The notes under the pieces: model-generated | What the model was told of the DNA's origin: nothing | What the model saw: only the letters and a program-made list of their open reading frames with translations | The model's database searches: none | Program-made: the position numbers and the translations under genes | Source: CAJQHT01 sp038123275 | GTDB taxonomy: Bacteria; Pseudomonadota; Alphaproteobacteria; Rickettsiales; UBA1997 | Direction of reading: 5' to 3' | Length of the DNA: 42,690 bases | Assembly: GCA_038123275.1 (NCBI GenBank) | Contig: JAYORG010000014.1 | Coordinates: 1 to 42,690, forward strand | In this document: positions 24,392-33,473 of the stretch, piece by piece | Layout of the letters: every line of letters begins with the position of its first letter | Position numbering within the stretch: position 1 is the stretch's first letter

Positions 24392-25955
24392 TTTACAAAA
24401 AATAAAAAGAGCATTAATTTCAGTTTCCAATAAGGAAGGAATTGTTGATTTGGCAAAATTTTTAAACAAGAATAATGTTGAGATAATTTCAACTGGTGGT
24501 ACTTATAAATTGCTTTTAGATAATAATATAAAAGTTAAAGATATTTCGCAGTTTACAGGTTTTCCTGAGATTATGGATGGTAGGGTAAAAACCTTACATC
24601 CAAAGGTTCATGGTGCTCTTCTTGGTATTTTAGATGATAAAAATCATCAAAGGCAGGCTGAAGAGAATGATATAGCATCAATTGATCTAGTTGTAATTAA
24701 TTTATATCCATTTGTGCAAACTGTGAATAAAGGAGCTAAGCATAAAGATATTATAGAAAATATTGATATTGGTGGTCCTTCAATGATGCGTTCAGCAGCA
24801 AAAAATTATATATATAAAACTGTTGTTACAGATATTTTGGATTATAAATCTTTAATAAAGCAAATGCAGGAAGGTAATAACTCTACTACTTTAGAATTTA
24901 GGAAGATATTAGCCTGTAAAGCTTTTACTGCTACTGCAAATTATGACCAAGCTATTTCTAGCTATTTTAATAATTATTTAAATCAGGACTTTCCTTCAAA
25001 ATTAGTATTTCCAGCAAGTTTAAAGAAGGAATTGCGTTATGGTGAAAATTCCCATCAAAAAGCGGCAATATATAAGAATAATTTTAATTCATCTGGTATT
25101 GTTAATGCCAACCAATTGCAGGGAAAAGAATTGAGTTATAATAATTTTAATGATGCTGATGCCGCTTTTAATATTGTATTAGAATTAAAAAAATCAGCCT
25201 GTGTTATTGTAAAACATGCTAATCCTTGTGGTGTAGCAATTTCTGATGATATTAAGACATCTTATTTAAAAGCATTGGAGTCAGATTCTAAGAGTGCTTT
25301 TGGTGGAATTGTAGCTTTAAATAAAGAAGTTGATGTTGAGTTAGCTAGTGAAATTTCTAAAATATTTTATGAAGTAGTAATTGCGCCAAAATTTAGCAAG
25401 GAGGCAATAATTCTTTTATCAAAAAAGAAGAACCTAAGATTATTAGAAGTCGTTTTAAATAATAATTCTAAACAACAATTTAAGTCAGTTTCTGGTGGTG
25501 TTTTAGTACAAGATCTAGATAATAAGATAATAAAAATAGAGGATTTGGAACAAGTTTCTAGGGTTAAGGCAACGCAGGATCAAATAGAGGAATTATTATT
25601 TTGTATATCAGTTTGTAAGCATGTAAAATCCAATGCTATTGTTATTACTAATAATTTCCAAACCGTAGGAATTGGAGCTGGGCAAACTAGTAGAGTTGAT
25701 AGTGTTGAGATAGCTTGTAAAAAAGCTTTGGATTTTAAAAGTGTTAATCAAGAAGGTATAGATAAAGCTAAAAATTCTATTTTGGCCTCAGATGCATTTT
25801 TTCCATTTGCTGATGGCTTAGAATATGCTGCTAAGAGTGGTATAAAAGCCATAGTGGCTCCATCTGGATCAATTAGAGATAAAGAGGTAATAGAGGCAGC
25901 TGATAAATATAAGATTGCTTTATATTTTATTAAATCTAGACACTTTAAACATTAG
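24384..25955 (+). CDS. purH: Bifunctional AICAR formyltransferase / IMP cyclohydrolase
   Basis: Catalyses the last two steps of purine synthesis to IMP. The N-terminal cyclohydrolase domain (about 1-190) shows ALISVSNKEGI, STGGTYKLL, GFPEIMDGRVKTLHPKVHG and NLYPF. The C-terminal transformylase shows LRYGENSHQKAA, KHANPCGVA with the catalytic Lys-His, SAFGGIVALN, IGAGQTSRVDS and DAFFPFADG. 523 residues is full length. It overlaps cmk by 8 bp. Its last codons carry the ribosome-binding site (AGGAG, 25954-25958) of the next gene. Purine synthesis argues against a strictly nucleotide-importing parasite. Confidence 0.96.
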   Translation: MTNLQKIKRALISVSNKEGIVDLAKFLNKNNVEIISTGGTYKLLLDNNIKVKDISQFTGFPEIMDGRVKTLHPKVHGALLGILDDKNHQRQAEENDIASIDLVVINLYPFVQTVNKGAKHKDIIENIDIGGPSMMRSAAKNYIYKTVVTDILDYKSLIKQMQEGNNSTTLEFRKILACKAFTATANYDQAISSYFNNYLNQDFPSKLVFPASLKKELRYGENSHQKAAIYKNNFNSSGIVNANQLQGKELSYNNFNDADAAFNIVLELKKSACVIVKHANPCGVAISDDIKTSYLKALESDSKSAFGGIVALNKEVDVELASEISKIFYEVVIAPKFSKEAIILLSKKKNLRLLEVVLNNNSKQQFKSVSGGVLVQDLDNKIIKIEDLEQVSRVKATQDQIEELLFCISVCKHVKSNAIVITNNFQTVGIGAGQTSRVDSVEIACKKALDFKSVNQEGIDKAKNSILASDAFFPFADGLEYAAKSGIKAIVAPSGSIRDKEVIEAADKYKIALYFIKSRHFKH

Positions 25956-25962
25956 GAGCATT

Positions 25963-26772
25963 ATGGCTGGTGGGGTAGTAATTTTATTTGGTCCGTCTTC
26001 TTCTGGAAAAACTTTTTTTTATAATAATATTAAAAAGAAAAATGAAGCAGATAAAAAGAAAAGTATAGTATGGAAAAAAGATGGTTGGGATGAGGAATGT
26101 GATAGGATGGATGAAATAAGGGAATTAAATGGGATGAAAGATGGTGCACGTAAAAAACATGAGTGGCAAAGGAATGGTTATAGTATAAACTATGCTAGAT
26201 TTGATTATGTGTTAGAGTCTCATAAAAAAATTATTGCTGCTAATCCTGAAAGTTTTAGGGATTTTCAATATTTAGTAAAATATTTTAACGATGAATTAGA
26301 GGTTTTAGGAGCAATATTTTCTGGTAAATTAATAGCATTAAATAGCGAGTTATCTTTGCTGGAGGAAGTTGATGTTAATGAGTTTATTGATAAACTATCT
26401 TTACAAGAGAAAGAAAAATATAATAAAGAAATTATTGAAGGTCTTAAGAAATTAGCAAAGAACCATAATAAAGCTTTCAAAGAGGCTAATAAAGGACTTA
26501 GTATAGAGTCTCAGATGGAGCTTAATATCTATAAGAGAGTAATGGAAAATTCTAAAAATAATTTACCAACTATTTTAGATTTTACTCAGTATCATGTGGT
26601 ATTAGGATTAATTAAATATATGAAGGATCATAATTTTTTATGTCCTTTATTTATTGCTATGGTTCATTGTGGTATTAGTGATCTATTTAGGCATATGATT
26701 AAGCGCAATGAAGAAGCTAAAGGAGATGAAAGAAAATTAAGAACTAGATTTTTCCTGTCAGACAATATCTAA
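25963..26772 (+). CDS. P-loop NTPase/kinase-like protein, frame broken near its 3' end
   Basis: Starts at ATG 25963, with AGGAG at 25954-25958 overlapping the purH stop. A Walker A motif lies at the very N-terminus (GPSSSGKT, about 10-17), as in small-molecule or guanylate-type kinases. The rest is helical and charged and I cannot place it in a named family. The ORF stops at 26770-26772, but the +2 frame continues without pause (RQYLKTYKIADDKDPKVVG) to 27113. One extra T in the T5 run at 26749-26753 would restore a protein of about 383 residues (RFFPVRQY). It is therefore frameshifted, or rescued by slippage. Confidence 0.7.
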   Translation: MAGGVVILFGPSSSGKTFFYNNIKKKNEADKKKSIVWKKDGWDEECDRMDEIRELNGMKDGARKKHEWQRNGYSINYARFDYVLESHKKIIAANPESFRDFQYLVKYFNDELEVLGAIFSGKLIALNSELSLLEEVDVNEFIDKLSLQEKEKYNKEIIEGLKKLAKNHNKAFKEANKGLSIESQMELNIYKRVMENSKNNLPTILDFTQYHVVLGLIKYMKDHNFLCPLFIAMVHCGISDLFRHMIKRNEEAKGDERKLRTRFFLSDNI

Positions 26773-27113
26773 AGACATATAAAATTGCTGATGATAAAGA
26801 TCCTAAAGTTGTAGGTGAATTTACAATAAATGATCTACTTGCTTTTGCTAATAAATTTGGAGATAGAAAGGATAAAGATGAAGCTCATTTGGTAAAAGAG
26901 AGTAAAGATGTGCGCAGAATAATTATTAAGCTTGGTATATCAAAAGATTATCCTATAGATAAAATTATAAAAGTAAAAGTTAATCCAGCTATATCTTATG
27001 ATATAGTAGTTCAAGTAGAAAAAAATCAAGAAGATAAATTTGGATTAAAAGTTTATGAGGCTATCGAAAGGATTAATGAGTTTGGTATAAATAATACTAA
27101 ATCCTATCCATAA
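26748..27113 (+). pseudogene. Detached 3' part of the P-loop gene
   Basis: A continuous reading frame of about 120 codons with coding-like composition, following the P-loop ORF without a gap. It includes EFTINDLLAFANKFGD and a second half IIIKLGISKDYPIDKIIKV ending TKSYP. The only start codon inside is a weak TTG at 26889 with no ribosome-binding site. It is best read as the C-terminal third of the gene starting at 25963, separated by a one-base loss in T5 (26749-26753). Confidence 0.7.
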
Positions 27114-27135
27114 TTTTTGTAGCTGCTTTGTGAAT

Positions 27136-28068
27136 TTATTTTCTAACCTGCTTTGGTAGCATAAATTGTATATTTTCTTGAACCCCACCCATACCTTTTA
27201 TGCTTATATTATCTTTTGTTAGTTCTTTAATTTTTTCAATTACTCCTTGAACTAAAATTTCTGGTGCTGATGCACCTGCTGTGATGCCTATATTTTTTGT
27301 ATTTTTTAACCATTGTTTATTTATGTCTTTTGCATCATTAATTAGATATGATGGCAGGTTTGATTCAAATCCTAAGTCTCTTAATCTATTTGAGTTAGAA
27401 CTATTTTTAGCGCCAATAACTAATAATAGATCAATTTCTTTGCTTAATTTTTTAATTGCATCCTGACGATTTTGAGTGGCATAACAAATATCTTTTGTAG
27501 CTAACCCTTTTTGTAATTTTGGAAATCTTTTTTCCAATATATTGGCAATTTTTTTGGTATCATCTACACTTAATGTTGTTTGGGTTACGTAAGCAATTTT
27601 ATCAGGATTTTTAACTTGTATATTTTTAGCGTCATTTTCATCTGATACTAAAATTACATTTTTTTTAACTCTTCCGCTAGTGCCCTGCACTTCTGGATGT
27701 CCTTTATGTCCTATTAATATTATTTCATAGCCTTGATTTTCATATTTTATAGCTTCTCGGTGAACTTTACTAACTAAAGGACAAGTTGCATCAATAATAT
27801 TTAATCCTTGATCTATGGCATCTTTTTCTACTTTACTTGATACCCCATGTGCTGAAAAAATAACTACGGCATTTTTTGGCGCCTCATCTACTTCTTTTAT
27901 AAAGATTGCTCCTTTATTTTTAAGGCTATTTACAACAAATTTATTATGAACAATTTCATGTCTAACATAAATTGGTGTTCCAAATTTTTTTAATGCTTTT
28001 TCCACTGTTTCTATAGCTCTTGTAACTCCTGCACAAAAGCCTCTTGGTTCAGCTAGTATTATGTTCAT
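27136..28068 (-). CDS. ispH: 4-hydroxy-3-methylbut-2-enyl diphosphate reductase
   Basis: Last enzyme of the non-mevalonate isoprenoid pathway, an iron-sulfur protein making IPP and DMAPP. The three cluster cysteines are present in RGFCAGV, DATCPLV and DICYATQNRQ. Other conserved parts are HEIVHN, FSAHGVS, IGHKGHPEVQG, TQTTLS, NSSNSNRL and TAGASAP. 310 residues, full length. Its start overlaps the ftsW stop by 4 bp, so it is translated behind ftsW. With uppP at 17319 it contributes to undecaprenyl carrier supply for the cell wall. Confidence 0.96.
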   Translation of the reverse strand: MNIILAEPRGFCAGVTRAIETVEKALKKFGTPIYVRHEIVHNKFVVNSLKNKGAIFIKEVDEAPKNAVVIFSAHGVSSKVEKDAIDQGLNIIDATCPLVSKVHREAIKYENQGYEIILIGHKGHPEVQGTSGRVKKNVILVSDENDAKNIQVKNPDKIAYVTQTTLSVDDTKKIANILEKRFPKLQKGLATKDICYATQNRQDAIKKLSKEIDLLLVIGAKNSSNSNRLRDLGFESNLPSYLINDAKDINKQWLKNTKNIGITAGASAPEILVQGVIEKIKELTKDNISIKGMGGVQENIQFMLPKQVRK

Positions 28069-29228
28069 GTTGTTATAATATTTTTTTGCTCAATTTTATT
28101 ATCATATTTCTTTTTAGTTAAAGATAGGACTACTCCCATGCATATAGACATGGCAAGTATTGAAGATCCTCCGTAGCTAATAAATGGTAAAGTCATGCCT
28201 TTTGTTGGCAGCATTGCTATGCTAACTCCAATATTAACTAGGGCTTGCAAGGAAAACAAAGATATTAATCCAGTTGCTGACAAATATGTAAATAAGTCAT
28301 CTTCTAAGGCTAGTCTTTTTATGGCTCTGGTTATTATTGTTAAAAAAGTCAACATTATTGCTAATGTAAATATTAAGCCAAATTCTTCGGAAATAACAGC
28401 AAATATAAAATCTGTGTGGGCATCTGGAATATATTTTTTAATTAAACCATTTCCTGGGCCAGTTCCAAAAAAACCACCATTAATATAAGCGTCAATAGAT
28501 CTTTCAACTTGATAATTTTTGATATCAATGTCTATAAATTTGTTAATTCTACTGGCAACATGTGGTAGTGATTGGTAGGCGTAAATTGTAGCAATTCCAG
28601 ACATTAATATTATAATGGCTATAAAAATTAAAGGTAGTCCAAAAGCAAATAATTGTGCTAACCAAGTCATAGTCAATATAAATGTCATTCCAAAGTCGGG
28701 CTGTAAAATAAATAAATAAGCTATTATAAAATAAACACCACATGAGGTGCCATATTTAATTAACCAATTTTTTTTTTGCGCTTTACTTAAAATAAAAGCA
28801 TTAAATATTAAAAAAAATACTTTAGCAAATTCTGAAGGTTGCAATGTAAAGCCAAGTAAAGAAATCCATCTTTTTGATCCTTTTATCTCAAATCCCATTA
28901 TTAAAACTGTAACTAACAAAACAACTAATGTTAACAAACCCAATATTGATATTGCTTTTATGTGGTCTTTATTGAGGAAAGAAATACAGGTGAATATAAT
29001 TATTGCACTAATAGTAAATACTAGCTGTTTTTTGACAAAGAATAAATCTTCAACTCCTATCCTTTTGGCTACGTAAGGGCTAGAAGTTATGGTCATAAAA
29101 AGACCAAAGATTATAATAAATATAACCAATAGATAATTAATTTTATCAATATTTAGCCACCATTTCTTAATTACATTTAGGTTATTTCTGTCAAAGATAT
29201 AGTTATTTCTAAGATACCAACCTTCCAT
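28065..29228 (-). CDS. ftsW: FtsW, septal peptidoglycan glycosyltransferase (SEDS family)
   Basis: Polytopic membrane polymerase of septal peptidoglycan, working with a class B PBP at the divisome. 387 residues, about 10 membrane segments, a cytosolic N-terminus rich in Asn/Lys, and SEDS signatures: GSKRWISLLGFTLQPSEFAK, LQPDFGMTFIL with the catalytic Asp, GGFFGTGPGNGLIKKYIPDAHTDFIFAVISEE (three segments in the large periplasmic loop) and LPFISYGGSS at the C-terminus. The first two motifs and the isolated position do not exclude RodA, but the HTDFIFA/ISEE form favours FtsW. It overlaps ispH by 4 bp and lies two bases behind nhaA. Confidence 0.88.
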   Translation of the reverse strand: MEGWYLRNNYIFDRNNLNVIKKWWLNIDKINYLLVIFIIIFGLFMTITSSPYVAKRIGVEDLFFVKKQLVFTISAIIIFTCISFLNKDHIKAISILGLLTLVVLLVTVLIMGFEIKGSKRWISLLGFTLQPSEFAKVFFLIFNAFILSKAQKKNWLIKYGTSCGVYFIIAYLFILQPDFGMTFILTMTWLAQLFAFGLPLIFIAIIILMSGIATIYAYQSLPHVASRINKFIDIDIKNYQVERSIDAYINGGFFGTGPGNGLIKKYIPDAHTDFIFAVISEEFGLIFTLAIMLTFLTIITRAIKRLALEDDLFTYLSATGLISLFSLQALVNIGVSIAMLPTKGMTLPFISYGGSSILAMSICMGVVLSLTKKKYDNKIEQKNIITT

Positions 29229-29230
29229 GT

Positions 29231-30418
29231 TTATTTATTTTTAATTTTAGTACCAATCAATATTGTTAAGAATCCAGCTATTCCAGAAAGTAGAGAAGCC
29301 AATATTACACTTACAACTATTTCATTATTTAAATTATCAGAGCTATCAAAAGCTAAGTTACCAATAAATAAACTCATGGTAAAGCCAATACCAGTTAATA
29401 TACAAACTCCATAAGCTTCTAACCAGTTAGATCCATTAAATAGTGGGCATATTTTTAACTTATCAAGTAAATAAACTACGCTAAATACCCCTATTTGTTT
29501 ACCCATAAATAATCCTATTGTTATGCCAAGGACAATGGGGTGAGTTAAAATATCTAGCGATAAGCTATCAAATGATATTCCGGAATTAGCAAAGGCAAAA
29601 ACTGGTAATATGATATAGCTCACCATATTATGAAGTTTATGTTCTAATATGTGCAAAGGTGACTTATCTTTTCTATTATTTTTAATAATTATTGGGATAA
29701 AAAGTGCTAGTAATATACCTGCAACTGTAGCATGTATTCCTGATTTTAGAACAAAAATCCATAAAAATACACCACATATCATATAAGCACTTAAAGATTT
29801 AACTCTAAGTCTATTTAATATTAGTAATAGGCAAAGTGTTACCAAAGAAAGATCTATATAGTAAATATTTAGGTCACGACTATAAAATATGGCTATAATC
29901 AATATAGCAGCTAGGTCATCTAAAACTGCTAATGCAACCAAAAAAACTTTTAGAGAGTTATTAATTTTATTACCAAAAAGATTTAAGACGCCAATAGCAA
30001 AGGCAATATCAGTTGCAGTTGGAATTGCCCAACCTTTTAAGTGAATTTTATTTTCTACATTAAAATTTAAGTATATTATTGCTGGAACCACAATTCCTCC
30101 TAGTGCAGCAAGGGAAGGAAGTAATAGTTTAGACTTTCCTGATAGTTCTCCAATAAAAATTTCTCTTTTTAGTTCTAAGCCAACAAATAAAAAGAATATA
30201 GCCATTAGAGCATCATTAATCCAGTCTTTGATGCTTAAATTTTTATATATACCTATAAATGATAGATCTAGGGGTATATTAAATGAAAATAATTTGTTAT
30301 AACTATCTGCCAAGGCAGTGTTAGTAATAATTATCGCTATTAAAGCAAAAAGAAATAGAACTATTCCAGGAGTAGATTCTGCCTTGAAAAAGTTATTCAT
30401 CATTTTTGTAAGTACCAT
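29231..30418 (-). CDS. nhaA: Na+/H+ antiporter NhaA
   Basis: Electrogenic inner-membrane sodium/proton antiporter for pH and sodium homeostasis. 395 residues with the functional residues in place: PTATDIAFAIGVL (Asp in the unwound helix), VALAVLDDLAAILII (the ion-binding Asp pair), SGIHATVAG (pH-sensor-region His) and IGFTMSLFIGNLAF. The annotated ATG at 30418 gives MVLTKMMNNFFKAES; the internal Met-Met (near 30403) would suit the family N-terminus equally well. It is 12 bases from lptB and 2 from ftsW in a five-gene minus-strand run. Confidence 0.94.
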   Translation of the reverse strand: MVLTKMMNNFFKAESTPGIVLFLFALIAIIITNTALADSYNKLFSFNIPLDLSFIGIYKNLSIKDWINDALMAIFFLFVGLELKREIFIGELSGKSKLLLPSLAALGGIVVPAIIYLNFNVENKIHLKGWAIPTATDIAFAIGVLNLFGNKINNSLKVFLVALAVLDDLAAILIIAIFYSRDLNIYYIDLSLVTLCLLLILNRLRVKSLSAYMICGVFLWIFVLKSGIHATVAGILLALFIPIIIKNNRKDKSPLHILEHKLHNMVSYIILPVFAFANSGISFDSLSLDILTHPIVLGITIGLFMGKQIGVFSVVYLLDKLKICPLFNGSNWLEAYGVCILTGIGFTMSLFIGNLAFDSSDNLNNEIVVSVILASLLSGIAGFLTILIGTKIKNK

Positions 30419-30430
30419 ATCTAATTAAGT

Positions 30431-31171
30431 TTAAATTTTAAAATTTTGGCCTAAGTAAACTTTTTTAACATCTTTATTGTCAATTATTTCTTTTTTATTT
30501 CCAGATGTTAAAATTAATCCATCATAGACTATGTAAGCTCTATCAACTATATTTAAGGTTTCTCTCACGTTGTGATCTGTAATTAAAATACCAATATCTT
30601 TATTTTTTAAATAACCAACCGTTGACATAATGTCATTAACTGCAATTGGATCAACTCCTGCGAATGGTTCATCTAATAAAATAAAAGATGGATTTGTAGC
30701 TAAAGTTCTGGCAATTTCTACCCTTCTTCTTTCTCCTCCAGACAAGGATAAGGCATGAGATTTTCTAATATGAGTTATTGAAAACTCTTCTAATAATTCT
30801 TCTAGTCTTCTTTTCCTTTTTTTAATGTTGTTTTCTGATATTTCTAATATGCAATTTATATTTTCTTCTACATTCATATCTCTAAATATAGAGGCTTCTT
30901 GTGGTAAATATCCAATGCCAAGATTAGCTCTTTGATGCATGGGCATTTTAGTAATATCTAATTTATTTAAAAATATATTACCTGATGTACAATTAACAAG
31001 GCCAACAATCATGTAAAAGCAAGTAGTCTTTCCAGCTCCATTAGGACCAAGTAACCCAACAACCTCTCCTTTGTTAATTTCTAGACTAATATCTTTTATT
31101 ACTGTTTTTTTGCCATATTTTTTATTTAAATTACTGGCGCTTAATACTTTTTTACTACTCATTATCTTCAT
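30431..31171 (-). CDS. lptB: LPS export ABC transporter ATPase
   Basis: Cytosolic ATPase of the LptB2FG complex, which pulls lipopolysaccharide from the inner membrane to the Lpt bridge. 246 residues: Walker A GPNGAGKTT, LPQEASIF (Q-loop), LSGGERRRVEIAR signature, Walker B FILLDEPFAGVDP and switch ITDHNVRETL. The start may be ATG 31171 or 31162 (MSSKKVL); either way it overlaps the end of lptA. The lptA-lptB pairing confirms the assignment over other ABC ATPases. It implies that this cell makes LPS or a related outer-membrane glycolipid. Confidence 0.94.
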   Translation of the reverse strand: MKIMSSKKVLSASNLNKKYGKKTVIKDISLEINKGEVVGLLGPNGAGKTTCFYMIVGLVNCTSGNIFLNKLDITKMPMHQRANLGIGYLPQEASIFRDMNVEENINCILEISENNIKKRKRRLEELLEEFSITHIRKSHALSLSGGERRRVEIARTLATNPSFILLDEPFAGVDPIAVNDIMSTVGYLKNKDIGILITDHNVRETLNIVDRAYIVYDGLILTSGNKKEIIDNKDVKKVYLGQNFKI

Positions 31172-31676
31172 TAATAATTACAATGACCCTGCTGTCACTT
31201 TTTAACTTACTAGCATTTTGTGCATTTCCAACTAAAAACCCTCTTTTACTTTTTACATTATAGATAAATTTTTCTCCCTTCGCAATAGAGGTTCCATTAT
31301 TAAAAATTACATTATCCTTAATGGTAAAGGATTCTTCTTTTGTGTTGTACAAGCCATTATCACCAGTAGCAACAAATTCTTGATTAAAAATTTTGACATT
31401 ATCAATTGCTATAGCCTCTTTAATTGAGGTAGTTTCATTATCTTTATCTTCATCATAAAAAACAATAATTTTATCAGCTAAAATACTTGTATCGTCATTT
31501 TCCAAGATTGCATTTTGACTAAATTCTATTTTATTGCTATTTCTTTTTACATTAATAATTTGTGCCTTTATTTTAGTTTGTGAATTATTATTTTGAATAT
31601 TAGAAAAGGAAGTTTTATTATAAAATGTAGCCGATAGTATAAAGGTGATAATAATAATTAATTTAAAACTCTTCAT
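31155..31676 (-). CDS. lptA: LptA-like LPS transport periplasmic protein (OstA domain)
   Basis: Periplasmic beta-jellyroll bridge protein for LPS transport. 173 residues with a signal peptide (about 1-25, ending TSFSN) and the OstA/LptA fold region: NVKRNSNKIEFSQNAILENDDTSILADKIIVFYD, in which an ADK(I/V) strand is typical, then ATGDNGLYNTKEESFTIKDNVIF and AKGEKFIYN. Sequence identity in this family is low; the lptB overlap is the strongest support. Its ATG (31676-31674) overlaps the start codon region of the divergent DUF192 gene, leaving no intergenic space between them. Confidence 0.88.
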   Translation of the reverse strand: MKSFKLIIIITFILSATFYNKTSFSNIQNNNSQTKIKAQIINVKRNSNKIEFSQNAILENDDTSILADKIIVFYDEDKDNETTSIKEAIAIDNVKIFNQEFVATGDNGLYNTKEESFTIKDNVIFNNGTSIAKGEKFIYNVKSKRGFLVGNAQNASKLKSDSRVIVIINEDNE

Positions 31677-31680
31677 GGAT

Positions 31681-32160
31681 ATGATAATTCGCTTAAATAA
31701 AAATTTAGTTCTTGTTTCGCTTATTTTATTGTTTTTCTTTAAAGAATCTACTGTTCTAAGTGCAGAGATTGATACTACAAGTTATAATAATAACTTGCAA
31801 ATCATAAATGATGATGATGATCAAATTATTACTAATTTTAAAGTTAAGATTATTAGTAGTCTTTCAGATAAAGAGAAAGGTTTAATGTTTGTCGAGGATT
31901 TACCTAGAGATCATGGTTTATTGTTCAATTTTGAAAAAGAAGTAGTGGTTAATATGTGGATGAAGGATACATTAATAGCACTTGATATGATCTTTATTGA
32001 TAAAGATTCTAAGATAGTTAAGATTGCACATTCTACAAGTCCTCTTTCTAAGAAAAGAATTTCTTCTAAAAAGAAAGTAAAAATGGTTTTAGAAATTAAT
32101 GGAAGTTTGGCCAAAAAATTGAATATTAATGTTGGTGACAGAATTCAATTTTTTCAGTAA
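31681..32160 (+). CDS. DUF192 family exported protein
   Basis: A DUF192 protein of unknown function, with a signal peptide or anchor (FLKNLVLV-type hydrophobic run to about residue 30, ending VLSAE) followed by the domain: VKIISSLSDKEKGLMFVEDLP, GLLFNFEKE, MWMKDTLIALDMIFID, VLEINGSLAKKLNINVGD. The frame opens at 31645, but ATG 31675 or 31681 are better starts, since 31675 already overlaps the lptA start codon in a CATG. Its stop codon shares a base with the hisD start (TAATG at 32158-32162), so hisD is translationally coupled. Confidence 0.87.
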   Translation: MIIRLNKNLVLVSLILLFFFKESTVLSAEIDTTSYNNNLQIINDDDDQIITNFKVKIISSLSDKEKGLMFVEDLPRDHGLLFNFEKEVVVNMWMKDTLIALDMIFIDKDSKIVKIAHSTSPLSKKRISSKKKVKMVLEINGSLAKKLNINVGDRIQFFQ

Positions 32161-33473
32161 TGCAGATTATATCCTACAAAGATCTAAACTTTAAAGAAAA
32201 ATTAGAAAAATTAGCTGATAATAATATTGATACAAAAATAAATAATGCTGTTATTGATATTATTCAGCTAGTTAAAAAAGGCGGAGATGAGTCTGTTATT
32301 AAAATTTGCAATAAATTTGATGGTTCTAATTTTACTAAATCTGAAGATCTTCTAGTTAAGGAATATGAAATAGATAGCTCTATTAAAGACATTGATCCAA
32401 AACTACTATTAGCTCTTAAACTAGCCTACAAGAGAATTACTCAGTATCACCAAAGGCAAATTCCAAGTGATTTTGAATATAAAGATGAGATAGGTGTAAC
32501 TCTTGGAAATAAATGGCAGGCAATTGAGTCTGTTTGTGTTTATACGCCTGGTGGAACTGCAATTTATCCAAGTTCAATTTTAATGTCAGCTGTACCAGCT
32601 ATTGTTGCAGGAGTTAAAAATATTATAGTTACTATTCCATCAAAAAATGGTAAAATTGACAATGTAGTTTTGGCAGCTTGTAAAATTTGTGGTATTAAGA
32701 AAGTTTATAAAGTTGGAGGTGCTGCAGCTATTGCTGCTTTTGCTTATGGCACAAAAACTATTAAAAAAGTAAATAAAATTGTAGGACCTGGTAATAGTTA
32801 TGTAGCTTTAGCTAAAAAACAATTATTTGGGACTGTGGGTATAGATATGGTTGCAGGTCCTACGGATATTTTAATTATTGCTGATAATAAGGCTAATGTG
32901 GATTGGGTAGCAGCTGATCTGTTGTCACAGCTTGAGCATGGCCCTGATTCTAGGGCAATTTTAGTTACTGATGATAAAAAATTTGCTGATTTAGCATTAA
33001 GAAGTGTTGTTAAATTTTCAAAGACACTTTCGCGTCAAGATATAATTAAAGAAAGCTTAAAAAATTCATATATTATTATTGTTGAAAACTTAAAAAATGA
33101 TTCAGTAAAAATATCTAATGATATAGCCCCGGAGCATTTAGAGATTATGATTGAAAATCCAGATAGTATTGCTAATGAAATTACTAATGCTGGGGCTATA
33201 TTTTTAGGTAAGTATACACCAGAGGCAGTAGGAGATTATATTGCTGGACCTAGCCATACCCTACCAACAATGTCCAGTGCTAAATTTTCTAGTGGCTTAT
33301 CTGTTTATGACTTTTTAAAAAGAATATCAGTTATTTCTTGTAATAAGAATGCTTTTGATGAATTGCAGGAATCAATCTCTATTCTAGCTGAAACAGAAGG
33401 TTTTGATGCTCATAAATTAAGTTCTGATATTAGGATTGATCGTGTTAAAAAAATAAATATACTTAAAAAATGA
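32160..33473 (+). CDS. hisD: Histidinol dehydrogenase
   Basis: Zinc- and NAD-dependent four-electron oxidation of histidinol to histidine. 437 residues with VCVYTPGGTAIYPSSILMSAVPA, GGAAAIAAFAYGTKT, KIVGPGNSYVALAKK, DMVAGPTDILIIAD, LLSQLEHGPDS, the catalytic Glu-His in APEHLEI, and GPSHTLPT. No other histidine-pathway gene is in the window; hisD stands between DUF192 and bamD, overlapping both. It may belong to a scattered complete pathway or be a retained single gene that uses external histidinol or has another alcohol substrate. Confidence 0.95.
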   Translation: MQIISYKDLNFKEKLEKLADNNIDTKINNAVIDIIQLVKKGGDESVIKICNKFDGSNFTKSEDLLVKEYEIDSSIKDIDPKLLLALKLAYKRITQYHQRQIPSDFEYKDEIGVTLGNKWQAIESVCVYTPGGTAIYPSSILMSAVPAIVAGVKNIIVTIPSKNGKIDNVVLAACKICGIKKVYKVGGAAAIAAFAYGTKTIKKVNKIVGPGNSYVALAKKQLFGTVGIDMVAGPTDILIIADNKANVDWVAADLLSQLEHGPDSRAILVTDDKKFADLALRSVVKFSKTLSRQDIIKESLKNSYIIIVENLKNDSVKISNDIAPEHLEIMIENPDSIANEITNAGAIFLGKYTPEAVGDYIAGPSHTLPTMSSAKFSSGLSVYDFLKRISVISCNKNAFDELQESISILAETEGFDAHKLSSDIRIDRVKKINILKK

